From contig NZ_NMQW01000021.1 of the NCBI RefSeq assembly GCF_002234615.1, forward strand, positions 1-64,000: a DNA stretch of 64,000 nucleotides, written 5' to 3'. The first letter of the stretch is position 1. Each line of letters begins with the position of its first letter. The position numbers and the translations under genes are program-made. The stretch is from Paenibacillus rigui (GTDB lineage: Bacteria > Bacillota > Bacilli > Paenibacillales > NBRC-103111). Below are positions 53,255 to 61,834 of the stretch, piece by piece. A model generated the notes under the pieces. It ran no database searches. It was given only the letters and a program-made list of their open reading frames with translations, and was not told the DNA's origin.

Positions 53255-54508
53255 ATGTCATATAAAACGAATCATTCTGAGAGTTCTGACTTCGGACCCG
53301 ATATAACTCACCATTGGGACAAGTTATACAATTATGAGCAATTATCTATTTCAAAGGGACCCATCGTTTTCTGGGTTATCCTGGTTTATTTTGCAACAAT
53401 AATTTTACAGACATTATCTGTTCCTATGTTGATTCCTAGCCTGATGTTTACAGGGATAATAGGCATTCATGTTACTTTGTATTGGTTTTCAAAAGCCTTT
53501 TTAACAAAAAGACCATGGCTTTATTTTGTTGTCCAGGGATTTTTAATTTTGGCATGTGCTTATCTTATGCCCGATGGTTACCAACCTGTTCTCATAGGTT
53601 TATTTCCAGTACTGATCGGTCAAAGCATTGGGGTTTATTTTAACACTTTTAAAGTAATTTTTGTTTGTCTGTTTATCTTTCTTTTGGTTTATGGTGCTTT
53701 AACGTATCACATACAATCGAAAGAGCTTGGTGACTTGCTGCTTTTTCTAAGCTTGTTTCTCTTGTACACGATCATTACGATAGCATATGCCACTCTCTTT
53801 TTTAAACAGGTGCGTGCTCGAATTCGTATGCAATCATTCTTGCAAGAATTGGAGCTCACTCATCAGAAAGTAGAGGAACTAACCTTGGTAAATGAGCGCC
53901 AGAGAATGGCAAGAGATTTACACGATACCTTGGCTCAGGGTTTGGCGGGTCTCATTATGCAGTTGGAGGCAGTAGATGCACATTTATCAAACAGGAATAT
54001 TACAAGAGCTCAAGAGATTATAATACAATCTATGTCTCAAGCGAGGAAAACACTCAGTGACGCTAGGGGGGCAATTGATGACCTTCGCTCAAAGTCTCAT
54101 TCAAAAACGGATTTCAAGGAAATTCTCCAAGAAAAAATTAATCGATTTACGAATGCGACTGGTATTCAAGTTGCTTCGGATATAAGGATCTATGTTCCAT
54201 TAGCTGACCTCATTATGGAACATAGCGTGTATTTGGTAAGCGAAGGCCTGACCAATATAGCAAGGCATGCTCAAGCAAGGAATGCTTGGATAGATGTAAT
54301 TAGCAATAATGATTGCATCCATATTCGAATTAAGGATGATGGTACTGGGTTTAACACAGAGGATATCGGAAAGAAGCCCGGTCACTATGGTTTGCTAGGG
54401 ATGATCGAACGTACTCGATTGATAAACGGAACATTTAATGTAAGCAGTGGACCAGAAGGAACTTGTTTCGACATTAAAATTCATCATATGAAAGGAGACT
54501 CGTTATGA
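53255..54508 (+). CDS. Sensor histidine kinase, NarL/DesK group (HisKA_3)
   Basis: 417 residues from ATG 53255 (AAAGGAG upstream). About six N-terminal membrane helices (IVFWVILVYFATIILQTL onward) lack a large extracellular domain, so it likely senses membrane state as DesK does. Cytoplasmic coiled coil (LELTHQKVEELTLVNERQRM), H-box RMARDLHDTLAQGL with His223, and ATP site VSEGLTNIARHAQA with KDDGTGF and GLLGMIERT. It overlaps its response regulator by ATGA. It presumably controls the RND efflux genes that follow. Confidence 0.92.
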   Translation: MSYKTNHSESSDFGPDITHHWDKLYNYEQLSISKGPIVFWVILVYFATIILQTLSVPMLIPSLMFTGIIGIHVTLYWFSKAFLTKRPWLYFVVQGFLILACAYLMPDGYQPVLIGLFPVLIGQSIGVYFNTFKVIFVCLFIFLLVYGALTYHIQSKELGDLLLFLSLFLLYTIITIAYATLFFKQVRARIRMQSFLQELELTHQKVEELTLVNERQRMARDLHDTLAQGLAGLIMQLEAVDAHLSNRNITRAQEIIIQSMSQARKTLSDARGAIDDLRSKSHSKTDFKEILQEKINRFTNATGIQVASDIRIYVPLADLIMEHSVYLVSEGLTNIARHAQARNAWIDVISNNDCIHIRIKDDGTGFNTEDIGKKPGHYGLLGMIERTRLINGTFNVSSGPEGTCFDIKIHHMKGDSL

Positions 54509-55152
54509 AACATAAGGTGCTTATTGTGGATGATCATTATGTTGTTAGAGAAGGGTTAAAATTAATATTGGAAACAAACGATCACTTTCAAGTTATTGGT
54601 GAAGCAGAAAATGGGGAAGCAGCCTTACAATTGATGGAAGAGCTACAACCTGATGTGATACTAATGGATTTAAATATGCCCCAAATGAGTGGTTTAGAAA
54701 CAATGCAGATTTTAAAGGAAAGAAAGTATAATGTGCCCATCATCATTCTAACTACGTATAATGAAGATGAATTGATGATAAAAGGGCTAGGATTAGGAGC
54801 AAAGGGGTACTTATTAAAGGATACAGGCCGAGATAACTTATTCAGAACCATTGAATCTGCAATACGAGGGGAAACATTGCTTCAACCGGATGTTACCGCA
54901 AGAGTATTTGCTATGACAGAAAACAGTATTTCCTCGTTTTCAAAATTCGAAAAACCTACAATGTCAGAAAAAGAGCAAATGATTCTTCAAGCCATTGCAA
55001 GAGGCCTTCGAAGTAAAGAAATTGGTTTTGATATGGGGATCTCTGAACGAACAGTGAAGGCTCACCTGACGAATATTTATAATAAGCTTGGCGTAGATTC
55101 TCGTTCAGAAGCGGTTGCTGTAGCTTTAGAACGAGGAATTATTCATCTTTGA
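54505..55152 (+). CDS. NarL/FixJ-family response regulator
   Basis: 215 residues. Receiver with Asp9/Asp10, phospho-acceptor Asp55 (VILMDLNMPQ) and Lys in YLLKDTG. The C-terminal LuxR helix-turn-helix reads MSEKEQMILQAIARGLRSKEIGFDMGISERTVKAHLTNIYNKLGV. ATGA overlap with the kinase shows coupling. The next gene is an RND-type exporter beyond a strong terminator, the arrangement of DesK/LiaS-like systems that regulate a neighbouring efflux pump. Confidence 0.93.
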   Translation: MKHKVLIVDDHYVVREGLKLILETNDHFQVIGEAENGEAALQLMEELQPDVILMDLNMPQMSGLETMQILKERKYNVPIIILTTYNEDELMIKGLGLGAKGYLLKDTGRDNLFRTIESAIRGETLLQPDVTARVFAMTENSISSFSKFEKPTMSEKEQMILQAIARGLRSKEIGFDMGISERTVKAHLTNIYNKLGVDSRSEAVAVALERGIIHL

Positions 55153-55182
55153 ATACATTAGCTAGGCATAATTTCTTTGCCC

Positions 55183-55226
55183 AATCGTACATAAGGCATC
55201 TGCCCTTATGTACGATTTTTTTTTTT
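55183..55226 (+). terminator. Very strong terminator after the response regulator
   Basis: AATCGTACATAAGG (55183-55196) pairs with the segment ending TACGATT (55217) as a near-perfect ~13-bp stem, with a run of about 12 T. Confidence 0.94.
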
Positions 55227-55283
55227 GTAAAAAAGTTTAGGATGATGATGCAGTATGTTGAAAGTATTGAAAGGAGTATAGGA

Positions 55284-58200
55284 ATGAATCTATTAACACG
55301 CTTTTCTATGAAGAACGTTTCTGCGCTATTCATGATTATGGTTCTGCTTTTTGTAGGGGGGGCTTACTCAACAACTCAGTTAAAAGTAGAAAACATGCCA
55401 GATGTATCGTTTCCGGTACTCGTTATTACTACAAGTTATACTGGATCTCCGAAGGATGTTATGGATGAAATCACGGATCCAATCGAAAAAAAATTGGCGA
55501 ATCTTGAGAATCTAGATTCCATGTCATCGACATCAAGCGATAATTACTCGAATATCGTTCTCATGTTCAAGCAGGGAGTGGATATGGATAAGAAAAAGCT
55601 GGATGTCCAGGATCTATTAACCGAAGTAACATTGCCACAAAACGCAGGCACACCCAAAACCTCGACCTATGGCGCAGCGTCCTCCCCGTCGAATTATTTA
55701 GTCGTGCATGCTGGCAATGGAATGAGCCAAAGTGAGTTGGATAAAGATTTTAAAGACAAAATTAAGCCGGCCCTAGAAGGAATTAGAGGAATTGACCATA
55801 TCGATATCATCGGCGAACGAGAGACATCATTGGAGATTCAACTTGAAGCAGACGCACTTGATTACTATAATCTATCTCCGTCTCAAGTCAGCAATGCCAT
55901 TACCGCCGCTGCAACTAAGAGTCCGATTGGTAGAGTGGAGATTAACGGAAATAATAAGATGACCCGGGTAACCGGAGACCTAGAAAGCTTGTATGCCTTG
56001 GAACGTCTCGAAATAAAAAGTCCAAACGGAAATATTGTCACCCTTGCTCAATTAGCTAAAGTAAAGGCGATCACAGAATCGAAATTTAAAGGAAGACTAG
56101 ATGGGCAACCGGCAATTGGCGTGATTCTATATAAAGCAAGAAGTGCTAATGCGGTGGACTTCTCCGATTCAATCAATGAAAAGCTTAACGAGTGGCAAAC
56201 TACATTGCCGAATATTACCTTTAAGCAAACATTTGATAGTGCAGATGAGATAAAACACTCCATTGATGGGTTAATTCGAGAGGGGATTGTAGGGGCTATA
56301 TTGGCCGCATTGATGATTTTGTTTTTTCTACGCAATGTCAGGATGACGTTAATTGTCCTTGTGTCTCTTCCACTCTCTATTTTGATCACATTGATGCTGA
56401 TGTTTCAGTTTGGAATAACGCTCAATACGATGTCACTTGGCGGTATATTTATGGCCATAGGACGTGTTGTGGATGACTCCATCGTAGTAATTGAGAATAT
56501 CTATGCCAAATTAGAAAAAGCTCATGAACGAAATGAATCTGTGATTGCTTTTGCCACAAGAGAAGTATCCTCAGCTATTACATCGTCGACTTTGGCAACT
56601 GCCGGGGTGTTTGTTCCACTAGGACTAGTATCCGGTTTTATTGGAGAATTTACCAAACCATTTGCAATAACTATCGTATGTTCACTACTAGCCTCATTAC
56701 TTGTTTCTTTAACTGTTATTCCGATGCTGGCCAAGCTGTTAGTTCTGCGTGGGAAATCAACAAAAAATCTTCATGATGACTCCAACCCATCCAGTTTGAT
56801 TCAGTTTTATGAGAAAGTACTAGTCTGGTGCTTGAAAAATCGTATGAAGACCTTGGTGTTATCAGGTTTAATTTTTGTTATTACGATCGCTGTTTCACTT
56901 CCTACACTATCTGTATCGCTTATGCCAAGTCCGAAAACATCTCAAACCATGTATTTTCAGATCAAGATGCCTTACGAAACTTCATTCGAATCAACGGATG
57001 CGAAGACCAAGGAGATCGAAACTGTCCTTTTGGATAAAAAAGATTCCAGCGGTGCTCCGGTTTTTAAATTCGTAGAAGTGTTAGTGGGATATGCCGGTGA
57101 TGATGAAGAGAGAAGCCCGTATGCTTCACAAATCTTTGTTCAACTGAATGATAATGTTGATGCAAATAAATTAAAGGAGCAAATCACAGCCTTTATCCTC
57201 TCTGAACTACCTGCCGGTTCTGAAGTAGAGCCCAAATCGATGGAAGGAAGCATGGGGAGCTCTCCTGACTTTGAATACAGTTTAAAAGGTGAGGATCAGC
57301 TTCAATTAGAGAAAGCTGCATCGTTGGTAAAGGCAAGGTTAAGTACGATACCCGAACTTACAGAAGTTGAAGATAATCTCAGTGATGCTAAAACTGAAAT
57401 TGAGATTAAGGTTGATCAGAGCAAAGCCAGAGCCTATGGTTTAAACCCTGCGACGATAAAAGATACAGCGCGTGCTTGGATTCAAGAGCAAAAACTAGGC
57501 GACTTAAAGTTTGATAATGTTGTATATGCCACTAAAGTTTCTCTAGATAAAGCGGACAAAGATACACTTCGGAAGATTGAAAATATCCCCTTGAAAAGTG
57601 ATAACGGATCGGTTGTTTTATTGAAAGAGCTAGCTAAAGTGAACGAAATAAAAGGAGCCGTATCCCTTACACGTGAGGATCAACATCAACTTGTTAAAGT
57701 GACTGCGAAAATTGCAGGGGAAGACAAAAGTGGTATAAGTGCCCAAATTGGAAAAAGCTTGAGTGATCTAGAGCTTCCCGATGGAGTGACACCGTCAGCT
57801 GGTGGAGTAACGGATGATATTAACGATAATTTCTCCCAAATGGGTATTGCAATGGTCGTCGCTGTCCTTATTGTTTATCTTATTATGGTTTTAGCTTTTG
57901 GAAATGCGAGTGCACCATTCTCAATTATGTTTTCACTGCCATTGGCGGCCATTGGAGGGCTCCTTGGTCTGGTAGTTACAGGAGAAGCACTTAATGCAAC
58001 TTCTATGATTGGTTTTCTTATGCTTATAGGTATTGTGGTTACCAATGCAATTGTTCTGATAGATAGAGCGCAACAACTTCGAGAAGCAGGTATGATGGTT
58101 CAAGAAGCGTTAATTGAAGCGGGAAAGGTACGATTGCGGCCGATTATGATGACTGCTGGTGCGACAATTGTGGCCTTGGTTCCTCTTGCATTAGGACTTT

Positions 58201-58376
58201 CCGGTGAAGGGGTTTTAATAGGAAAAGGACTTGGAATCGTAGTTATCGGTGGCCTCATGACCTCTACGGTATTAACTCTTGTGGTCGTTCCGATAATTTA
58301 TGAAATGATTGAGAACTTAAAAGCTAAGTTTTCAAGAAGTTTTAAATTTAACGTAAACGAAGAAGTACAGGCATAG
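55284..58376 (+). CDS. RND-family efflux transporter (SwrC/YerP, AcrB-like)
   Basis: 1030 residues from ATG 55284 (AAAGGAG upstream), normal RND length. Two pseudo-repeats, each with six membrane helices and a large extracellular loop. N-terminal FSMKNVSALFMIMVLLFVGGAYSTTQLKVE, proton-relay acids in GRVVDDSIVVIENIYAKLEKAH, and MFSLPLAAIGGLLGLVVTGEALNATSMIGFLMLIGIVVTNAIVLID in the second half. The family exports surfactants and drugs in Gram-positives. It is cotranscribed with an adaptor gene that carries a frameshift. Confidence 0.94.
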   Translation: MNLLTRFSMKNVSALFMIMVLLFVGGAYSTTQLKVENMPDVSFPVLVITTSYTGSPKDVMDEITDPIEKKLANLENLDSMSSTSSDNYSNIVLMFKQGVDMDKKKLDVQDLLTEVTLPQNAGTPKTSTYGAASSPSNYLVVHAGNGMSQSELDKDFKDKIKPALEGIRGIDHIDIIGERETSLEIQLEADALDYYNLSPSQVSNAITAAATKSPIGRVEINGNNKMTRVTGDLESLYALERLEIKSPNGNIVTLAQLAKVKAITESKFKGRLDGQPAIGVILYKARSANAVDFSDSINEKLNEWQTTLPNITFKQTFDSADEIKHSIDGLIREGIVGAILAALMILFFLRNVRMTLIVLVSLPLSILITLMLMFQFGITLNTMSLGGIFMAIGRVVDDSIVVIENIYAKLEKAHERNESVIAFATREVSSAITSSTLATAGVFVPLGLVSGFIGEFTKPFAITIVCSLLASLLVSLTVIPMLAKLLVLRGKSTKNLHDDSNPSSLIQFYEKVLVWCLKNRMKTLVLSGLIFVITIAVSLPTLSVSLMPSPKTSQTMYFQIKMPYETSFESTDAKTKEIETVLLDKKDSSGAPVFKFVEVLVGYAGDDEERSPYASQIFVQLNDNVDANKLKEQITAFILSELPAGSEVEPKSMEGSMGSSPDFEYSLKGEDQLQLEKAASLVKARLSTIPELTEVEDNLSDAKTEIEIKVDQSKARAYGLNPATIKDTARAWIQEQKLGDLKFDNVVYATKVSLDKADKDTLRKIENIPLKSDNGSVVLLKELAKVNEIKGAVSLTREDQHQLVKVTAKIAGEDKSGISAQIGKSLSDLELPDGVTPSAGGVTDDINDNFSQMGIAMVVAVLIVYLIMVLAFGNASAPFSIMFSLPLAAIGGLLGLVVTGEALNATSMIGFLMLIGIVVTNAIVLIDRAQQLREAGMMVQEALIEAGKVRLRPIMMTAGATIVALVPLALGLSGEGVLIGKGLGIVVIGGLMTSTVLTLVVVPIIYEMIENLKAKFSRSFKFNVNEEVQA

Positions 58377-58400
58377 TAGAGAAAAGTAGAGGAGATAACA

Positions 58401-59644
58401 ATGAAAAAGGATAGCCAGTGGAAAACGAAAAATAAAATCAAAGTACTATCGCTTTTATTAACAGTGTCGGTCATTATTGGTGCAGGTTGTTCTAATGGGT
58501 CACAATCGGAAACCGTTGAATTGAACCCGAGGTCTATCAAAACGGAAATGATCAAAAAACAGAAAATCGGTGCCCCTATTGAACAAGTAGCAGAAGTAAA
58601 GGCGGGAACAACTCTGGACGTTGTTGCTAAGGCAAACGGTGAAGTTGTAAATGTCCTAAAGAAACGGGGAGAATATGTTGAAAAAGGAGACGTGCTTTTC
58701 ATCATCGATAGCAAGCAAGCCGAAATTGTGAGAAGGAAGAGTGAAGTGGCGCTTCAAAGTGCGCAAGAAACATTAAAAAAAGCAGAAGATGATCAAGCAA
58801 TGAATCATAAAAACTTGCTTGATGAGGTAACCCGTGCAGAAAATGCTCTCCAAAACGCAAAGCAAGATTATAATAAGTTACGCAACGATTTTGATTCAGG
58901 TCTTTCTACTCAGCATATGATAGATCAATTAAAACAAAGTGTTGAGAATGCGGAAATGAATTTGAAATCCGCTCAAAACAAATTAAGCGCTAATGATAAT
59001 TCCAACTCACTTGCTTCTTATAAAACTCAGCTCGAAGCAGCGAGTTGACCCTTAATGATTCTGTACTTTCTATTGAAAATTACAGTGTTATTGCGCCTGG
59101 TAGCGGTATATTAACCGACTTTAATGTTGTGGCAGGTCAAACTGTTTCATCAACTGGAGGAAAATTGGGACAAATCCAACAGATCGATCCGATCAAAGTG
59201 ACTGCTGAATTATCGGAGAACAATTATCAGCTGTTGAAAGGAAAACAGGAACTTGTTTACTATGATCCTGATCCCCCTACCAACAAGGGTACTGCTAAAA
59301 TCAGTTATCTTGCCCCGATTATGAGCGCAACATCTAAAACTTATACTCTAGAGCTCGAGGTATCGAACAAAGAACATCAGCTTCGACCAGGAAAAAGATA
59401 TATGATTGAGCTCACGACTGAAGCGGAAGAACAAGTAAGTGCCATTCCGACATTAAGTGTAATTCGTGAAAACTCTGACACATTTGTTTTTGTTAAAAGT
59501 GGAGGGCAATATCAAAAACGTAAAGTTTCGCTTGGACGGATTAATGGAGAGTATCAGGAAGTACTAGCCGGTGTCAAAGAGGGAGAGCAGCTCGTGATAA
59601 CTGGACAAAATACCTTAAAGGATGGACAAAGTGTAGAAAGTTAG
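58401..59644 (+). pseudogene. RND adaptor lipoprotein (membrane-fusion protein), frameshifted
   Basis: ATG 58401 has an AGAGGAG site. The signal peptide has lipobox IIGAGC, then a lipoyl-type domain (GTTLDVVAKANGEVVNVLKKRGEYVEKGDVLFII) and a helical hairpin with coiled-coil heptads. The frame stops at 59046-59048 just after YKTQLEAAS. The other frame continues from 59045 with LTLNDSVLSIENYSVIAPGSGILTDFNVVAGQTV, the second half of the lipoyl and beta-barrel domains, to 59644. One base is missing near 59042-59045. No slippery sequence is seen, so it is a mutation or a sequencing error, not programmed frameshifting. Confidence 0.85.
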
Positions 59645-59718
59645 AAAATAAAATGGACTGAGAAAATAAAGTGTTTTCTAACGGGAGCATGCGGTACTCT
59701 CTATGAAATGCACAAAAA

Positions 59719-59886
59719 CCTAAGCTTGTGAATGTATACAATGATACAGAGGGATTCGATTTTCTGGGAATGCATTACCGCAAACTGCCTTCGCAGAAGA
59801 TTGTTTATCTTTCTACGAACAAGCACAAACGGAAATTTCAGAGATGGGGACCAGAATTTAGTGAGGCTTTGGGGTCTGTAAAATAA
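59719..59886 (+). pseudogene. Group II intron reverse transcriptase/maturase remnant
   Basis: The frame from 59719 reads PKLVNVYNDTEGFDFLGMHY followed by RKLPSQKIVYLSTNKHKRKFQ and ends at TAA 59884-59886. The GFDFLG motif after a KLVNV-type strand is typical of the end of the RT palm domain in group II intron-encoded proteins. No start, no earlier RT motifs (YADD box) and no intron RNA domain V were seen, so only a fragment survives. Confidence 0.7.
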
Positions 59887-60081
59887 AATGTGTAACCTGC
59901 AACCTTGAAGGAACTGTTTAAAGACGCGCTTCAGGAAGCATTGGAGGCAACTCGGCTAATATTTGGTTCGTACAGATTGTGGATGCGAATATGCCATAAA
60001 TACAAACCGAGAAATAGTTGAGAGGACATATTTTATTATGGGATATTCAATTCTAACCAATCGACGAATCTCAAAACTAAC

Positions 60082-60372
60082 TTGGCCCGAAAAAGAAAAA
60101 GTGATGGGGGATTGAAAAGGAATCGAATCCGCCGGGGTGAATCTATAATTGAGATTCAGCATTGGAAACGCTGGAAGAATGATGCTCGGTATCTATTGTA
60201 TAGATACCATTCCCAAGTCATTAGAACCCTTTACGAACACGAACATTACTATGAGCAAATTGGTATGTTAGATCAAAAAGGGGAGTATGAGTTTCTTCAT
60301 CTCGTTAAAAATACTTGTAAGCAAATGCTAATTGAAGACAAATTGTTGTTTTTTCAATTGGGATCAAGCTAA
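60082..60372 (+). CDS. Unrecognised small frame
   Basis: 96 codons beginning TTG, rich in Lys, Arg and Tyr (IQHWKRWKNDARYLLYRYHSQVIRTLYEHEHYYEQ, then LHLVKNTCKQMLIEDKL). A frame starting ATG 60039 (MGYSILTNRRISKLTWPEKE) ends at a stop just where this one takes over, so the two might be one gene with a frameshift. No family recognised and no good ribosome site. It may be decayed DNA. Confidence 0.3.
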   Translation: MARKRKSDGGLKRNRIRRGESIIEIQHWKRWKNDARYLLYRYHSQVIRTLYEHEHYYEQIGMLDQKGEYEFLHLVKNTCKQMLIEDKLLFFQLGSS

Positions 60373-60469
60373 TTTGTTAAAATTCCAATGATGGGATCCT
60401 CCGCAAATTTTTTATTCTTGATCGATCGATCTGAAAAGTGTAGAATAGATTAAGAAGGGAGGTTACTAA

Positions 60470-61054
60470 ATGGCAAGAAGCAAGGAGTTTGACACAACTG
60501 AGGTTTTGCATAAGGCAATGGAAGTGTTTGGTTATTACGGCTACGAAGGTACATCTCTCCAAAATTTGCTTGACGGACTTGGGATTGCTCGCCAAAGTTT
60601 GTATGATACTTACGGGACGAAGAGAGATTTGTTCGTCAAGGCTGTGAAGCATTATGTAGAGGAAAAGTCCTCAGCGGTTGTTGCTCACTTGGAGCGTACG
60701 GAGTCGGTTAAAAAAGCAATCAACGACATTTTCCAAGTCATTGTGACTGTACTGCAGGATGAAGAGCGACAAAAGGAATGTTTGATTCTGTATAGCGCCA
60801 TCGATCAAGTGCCTCATGAGCCCGAAATTGCAGCAATCTTTGAAAGAGACCGATTGATTTTGGAAAAGGCCTTTTATGAAGCGTTGTTGCGAGCTCAGAC
60901 TCAGGGAGAGATAAGCCCAAATAGGGATTTACTAGCGCTTGCTCGATATTTATATCATGCTCGATACGGATTAACGCAATCCGCGAAACTATCCGATGAT
61001 CCTAAGGTTTTGGAAGATATTTCAGCTATTATACTCTCCACGCTCGATCAGTAA
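60470..61054 (+). CDS. TetR/AcrR-family regulator
   Basis: 194 residues, AGGGAGG before ATG 60470. The N-terminal helix-turn-helix reads GYYGYEGTSLQNLLDGLGIARQSLYDTYGTKRDLFVKA, typical of the AcuR/YxaF/Tet_C_16-like group. The C-terminal ligand domain is of normal length. Four near-identical 16-bp palindromes (wAGACT-N4-rGTCTr) lie downstream in the promoters of the next two genes and are its probable operators. It would repress the STAS/SEC14-like gene and the MFS exporter. Confidence 0.9.
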   Translation: MARSKEFDTTEVLHKAMEVFGYYGYEGTSLQNLLDGLGIARQSLYDTYGTKRDLFVKAVKHYVEEKSSAVVAHLERTESVKKAINDIFQVIVTVLQDEERQKECLILYSAIDQVPHEPEIAAIFERDRLILEKAFYEALLRAQTQGEISPNRDLLALARYLYHARYGLTQSAKLSDDPKVLEDISAIILSTLDQ

Positions 61055-61129
61055 TGATTGGGCGCAGAGAGATATTAACTAGCTGTATTCATAGTAGCAT
61101 GCATGATAAAAAAATTTTTTTGATAATAT

Positions 61130-61145
61130 CAGACTGTTTGGTCTG
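61130..61145. promoter_or_regulatory. TetR operator copy 1
   Basis: CAGACTGTTTGGTCTG, arms CAGACT/GGTCTG around GTTT, 30 bases before the start of the STAS/SEC14-like gene. Confidence 0.7.
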
Positions 61146-61175
61146 TTAAATAACCTTTTAAGGAGTGAATAATTC

Positions 61176-61574
61176 ATGATTTACTATGAATCCCCGCAAG
61201 CAGACGTTGAATGGAATGAAACTTTGAATTCCGTAGTTGTAACGTGGAAAGGCTTTGCTCAAGGCGAGAAATTTCAAGAACCGTTGAATAAAGCATTGAA
61301 TCTGTCGAAACAGAAAAAGGCTGAAAAATGGCTGATCGATACCCGTTATGCATCAGCATCAACACAGAATGATCAAAAATGGATAGCCGAGCAGTGGCAC
61401 CCAAACTTGATGGAGACTGGACTTCGTTCCCTTGCTATCGTAAAACCTAACAAAACAGTCGCTAATTTAAGCATAAACCGAACAATCTCTGATTTGGTCA
61501 TTTCCTATGCCGTAGAGCATTTTACTACTCTGGACGAAGCTTCAATTTGGCTTTTGAAACGACAGGCAGGATAA
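61176..61574 (+). CDS. STAS/SEC14-domain-like small protein
   Basis: 132 residues with AAGGAG before ATG 61176. The pattern MIYYESPQADVEWNETLNSVVVTWKGFAQGEKFQEPLNKALNLSKQKKAEKWLIDTRYA and the final SYAVEHFTTLDEASIWLL match the SpoIIAA/STAS-SEC14 superfamily of single-domain proteins common in Bacteroidetes and Bacillota. These may bind small hydrophobic ligands or anti-sigma partners. Its promoter has TetR operator copy 1, and it sits with an exporter. Function unknown. Confidence 0.75.
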   Translation: MIYYESPQADVEWNETLNSVVVTWKGFAQGEKFQEPLNKALNLSKQKKAEKWLIDTRYASASTQNDQKWIAEQWHPNLMETGLRSLAIVKPNKTVANLSINRTISDLVISYAVEHFTTLDEASIWLLKRQAG

Positions 61575-61603
61575 AAAATAAAGGAATAAGTGAAAATTAA
61601 TTA

Positions 61604-61632
61604 TTGACTAAATGGTCCGGAAATGATAAGAT
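61604..61632 (+). promoter_or_regulatory. Promoter with embedded TetR operator copy 2
   Basis: TTGACT (61604-61609), 17-base spacer, TAAGAT (61627-61632). Operator core GACT-AAAT-GGTC (61606-61617) overlaps the -35 region, so the regulator would exclude RNA polymerase. Confidence 0.65.
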
Positions 61633-61670
61633 GAAATCGTTAAGAAAACGGCACTTATGTTTATACAAAT

Positions 61671-61686
61671 TAGACTAAATGGTCTG
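61671..61686. promoter_or_regulatory. TetR operator copy 3
   Basis: TAGACTAAATGGTCTG, arms TAGACT/GGTCTG, downstream of the promoter at 61604-61632. Confidence 0.7.
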
Positions 61687-61797
61687 TAATGAATTTTAGA
61701 TTAGGGGGAATCAAGTATGGTAATAATGGAATAAAGTGTTTCGAAGGCTTTTCTGAGTTAGAAAATTTGGTAAGGATGGCATTTTTTTTAATTAAAC

Positions 61798-61813
61798 TAG
61801 ACTGTTTAGTCTA
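61798..61813. promoter_or_regulatory. TetR operator copy 4
   Basis: TAGACTGTTTAGTCTA, a perfect palindrome with 6-bp arms and a 4-base centre, lying 22 bases before the exporter start and touching its ribosome site. Confidence 0.75.
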
Positions 61814-61834
61814 TAAAAGGAGGAAGTTTCAACA

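Larger units (their letters stand above)
59645..60469. other. Degenerate AT-rich region with mobile-element remains
   Basis: It contains the group II intron maturase remnant (59719-59886) and, at about 59900-59970, a short LKELFKDALQEALEAT frame of unclear origin. A poorly supported frame at 60082-60372 is listed separately. A GATCGATCGATC palindrome at 60419-60430 precedes the TetR gene. Confidence 0.5.

Noticed and set aside
59042-59048. Programmed frameshift in the RND adaptor gene
   Set aside because: No slippery heptamer, pseudoknot or internal ribosome signal. A plain one-base loss explains it.
59900-59975. LKELFKDALQEALEAT frame as an IS256-type transposase piece
   Set aside because: Only a short amphipathic stretch; no catalytic motif or inverted repeats to support it.
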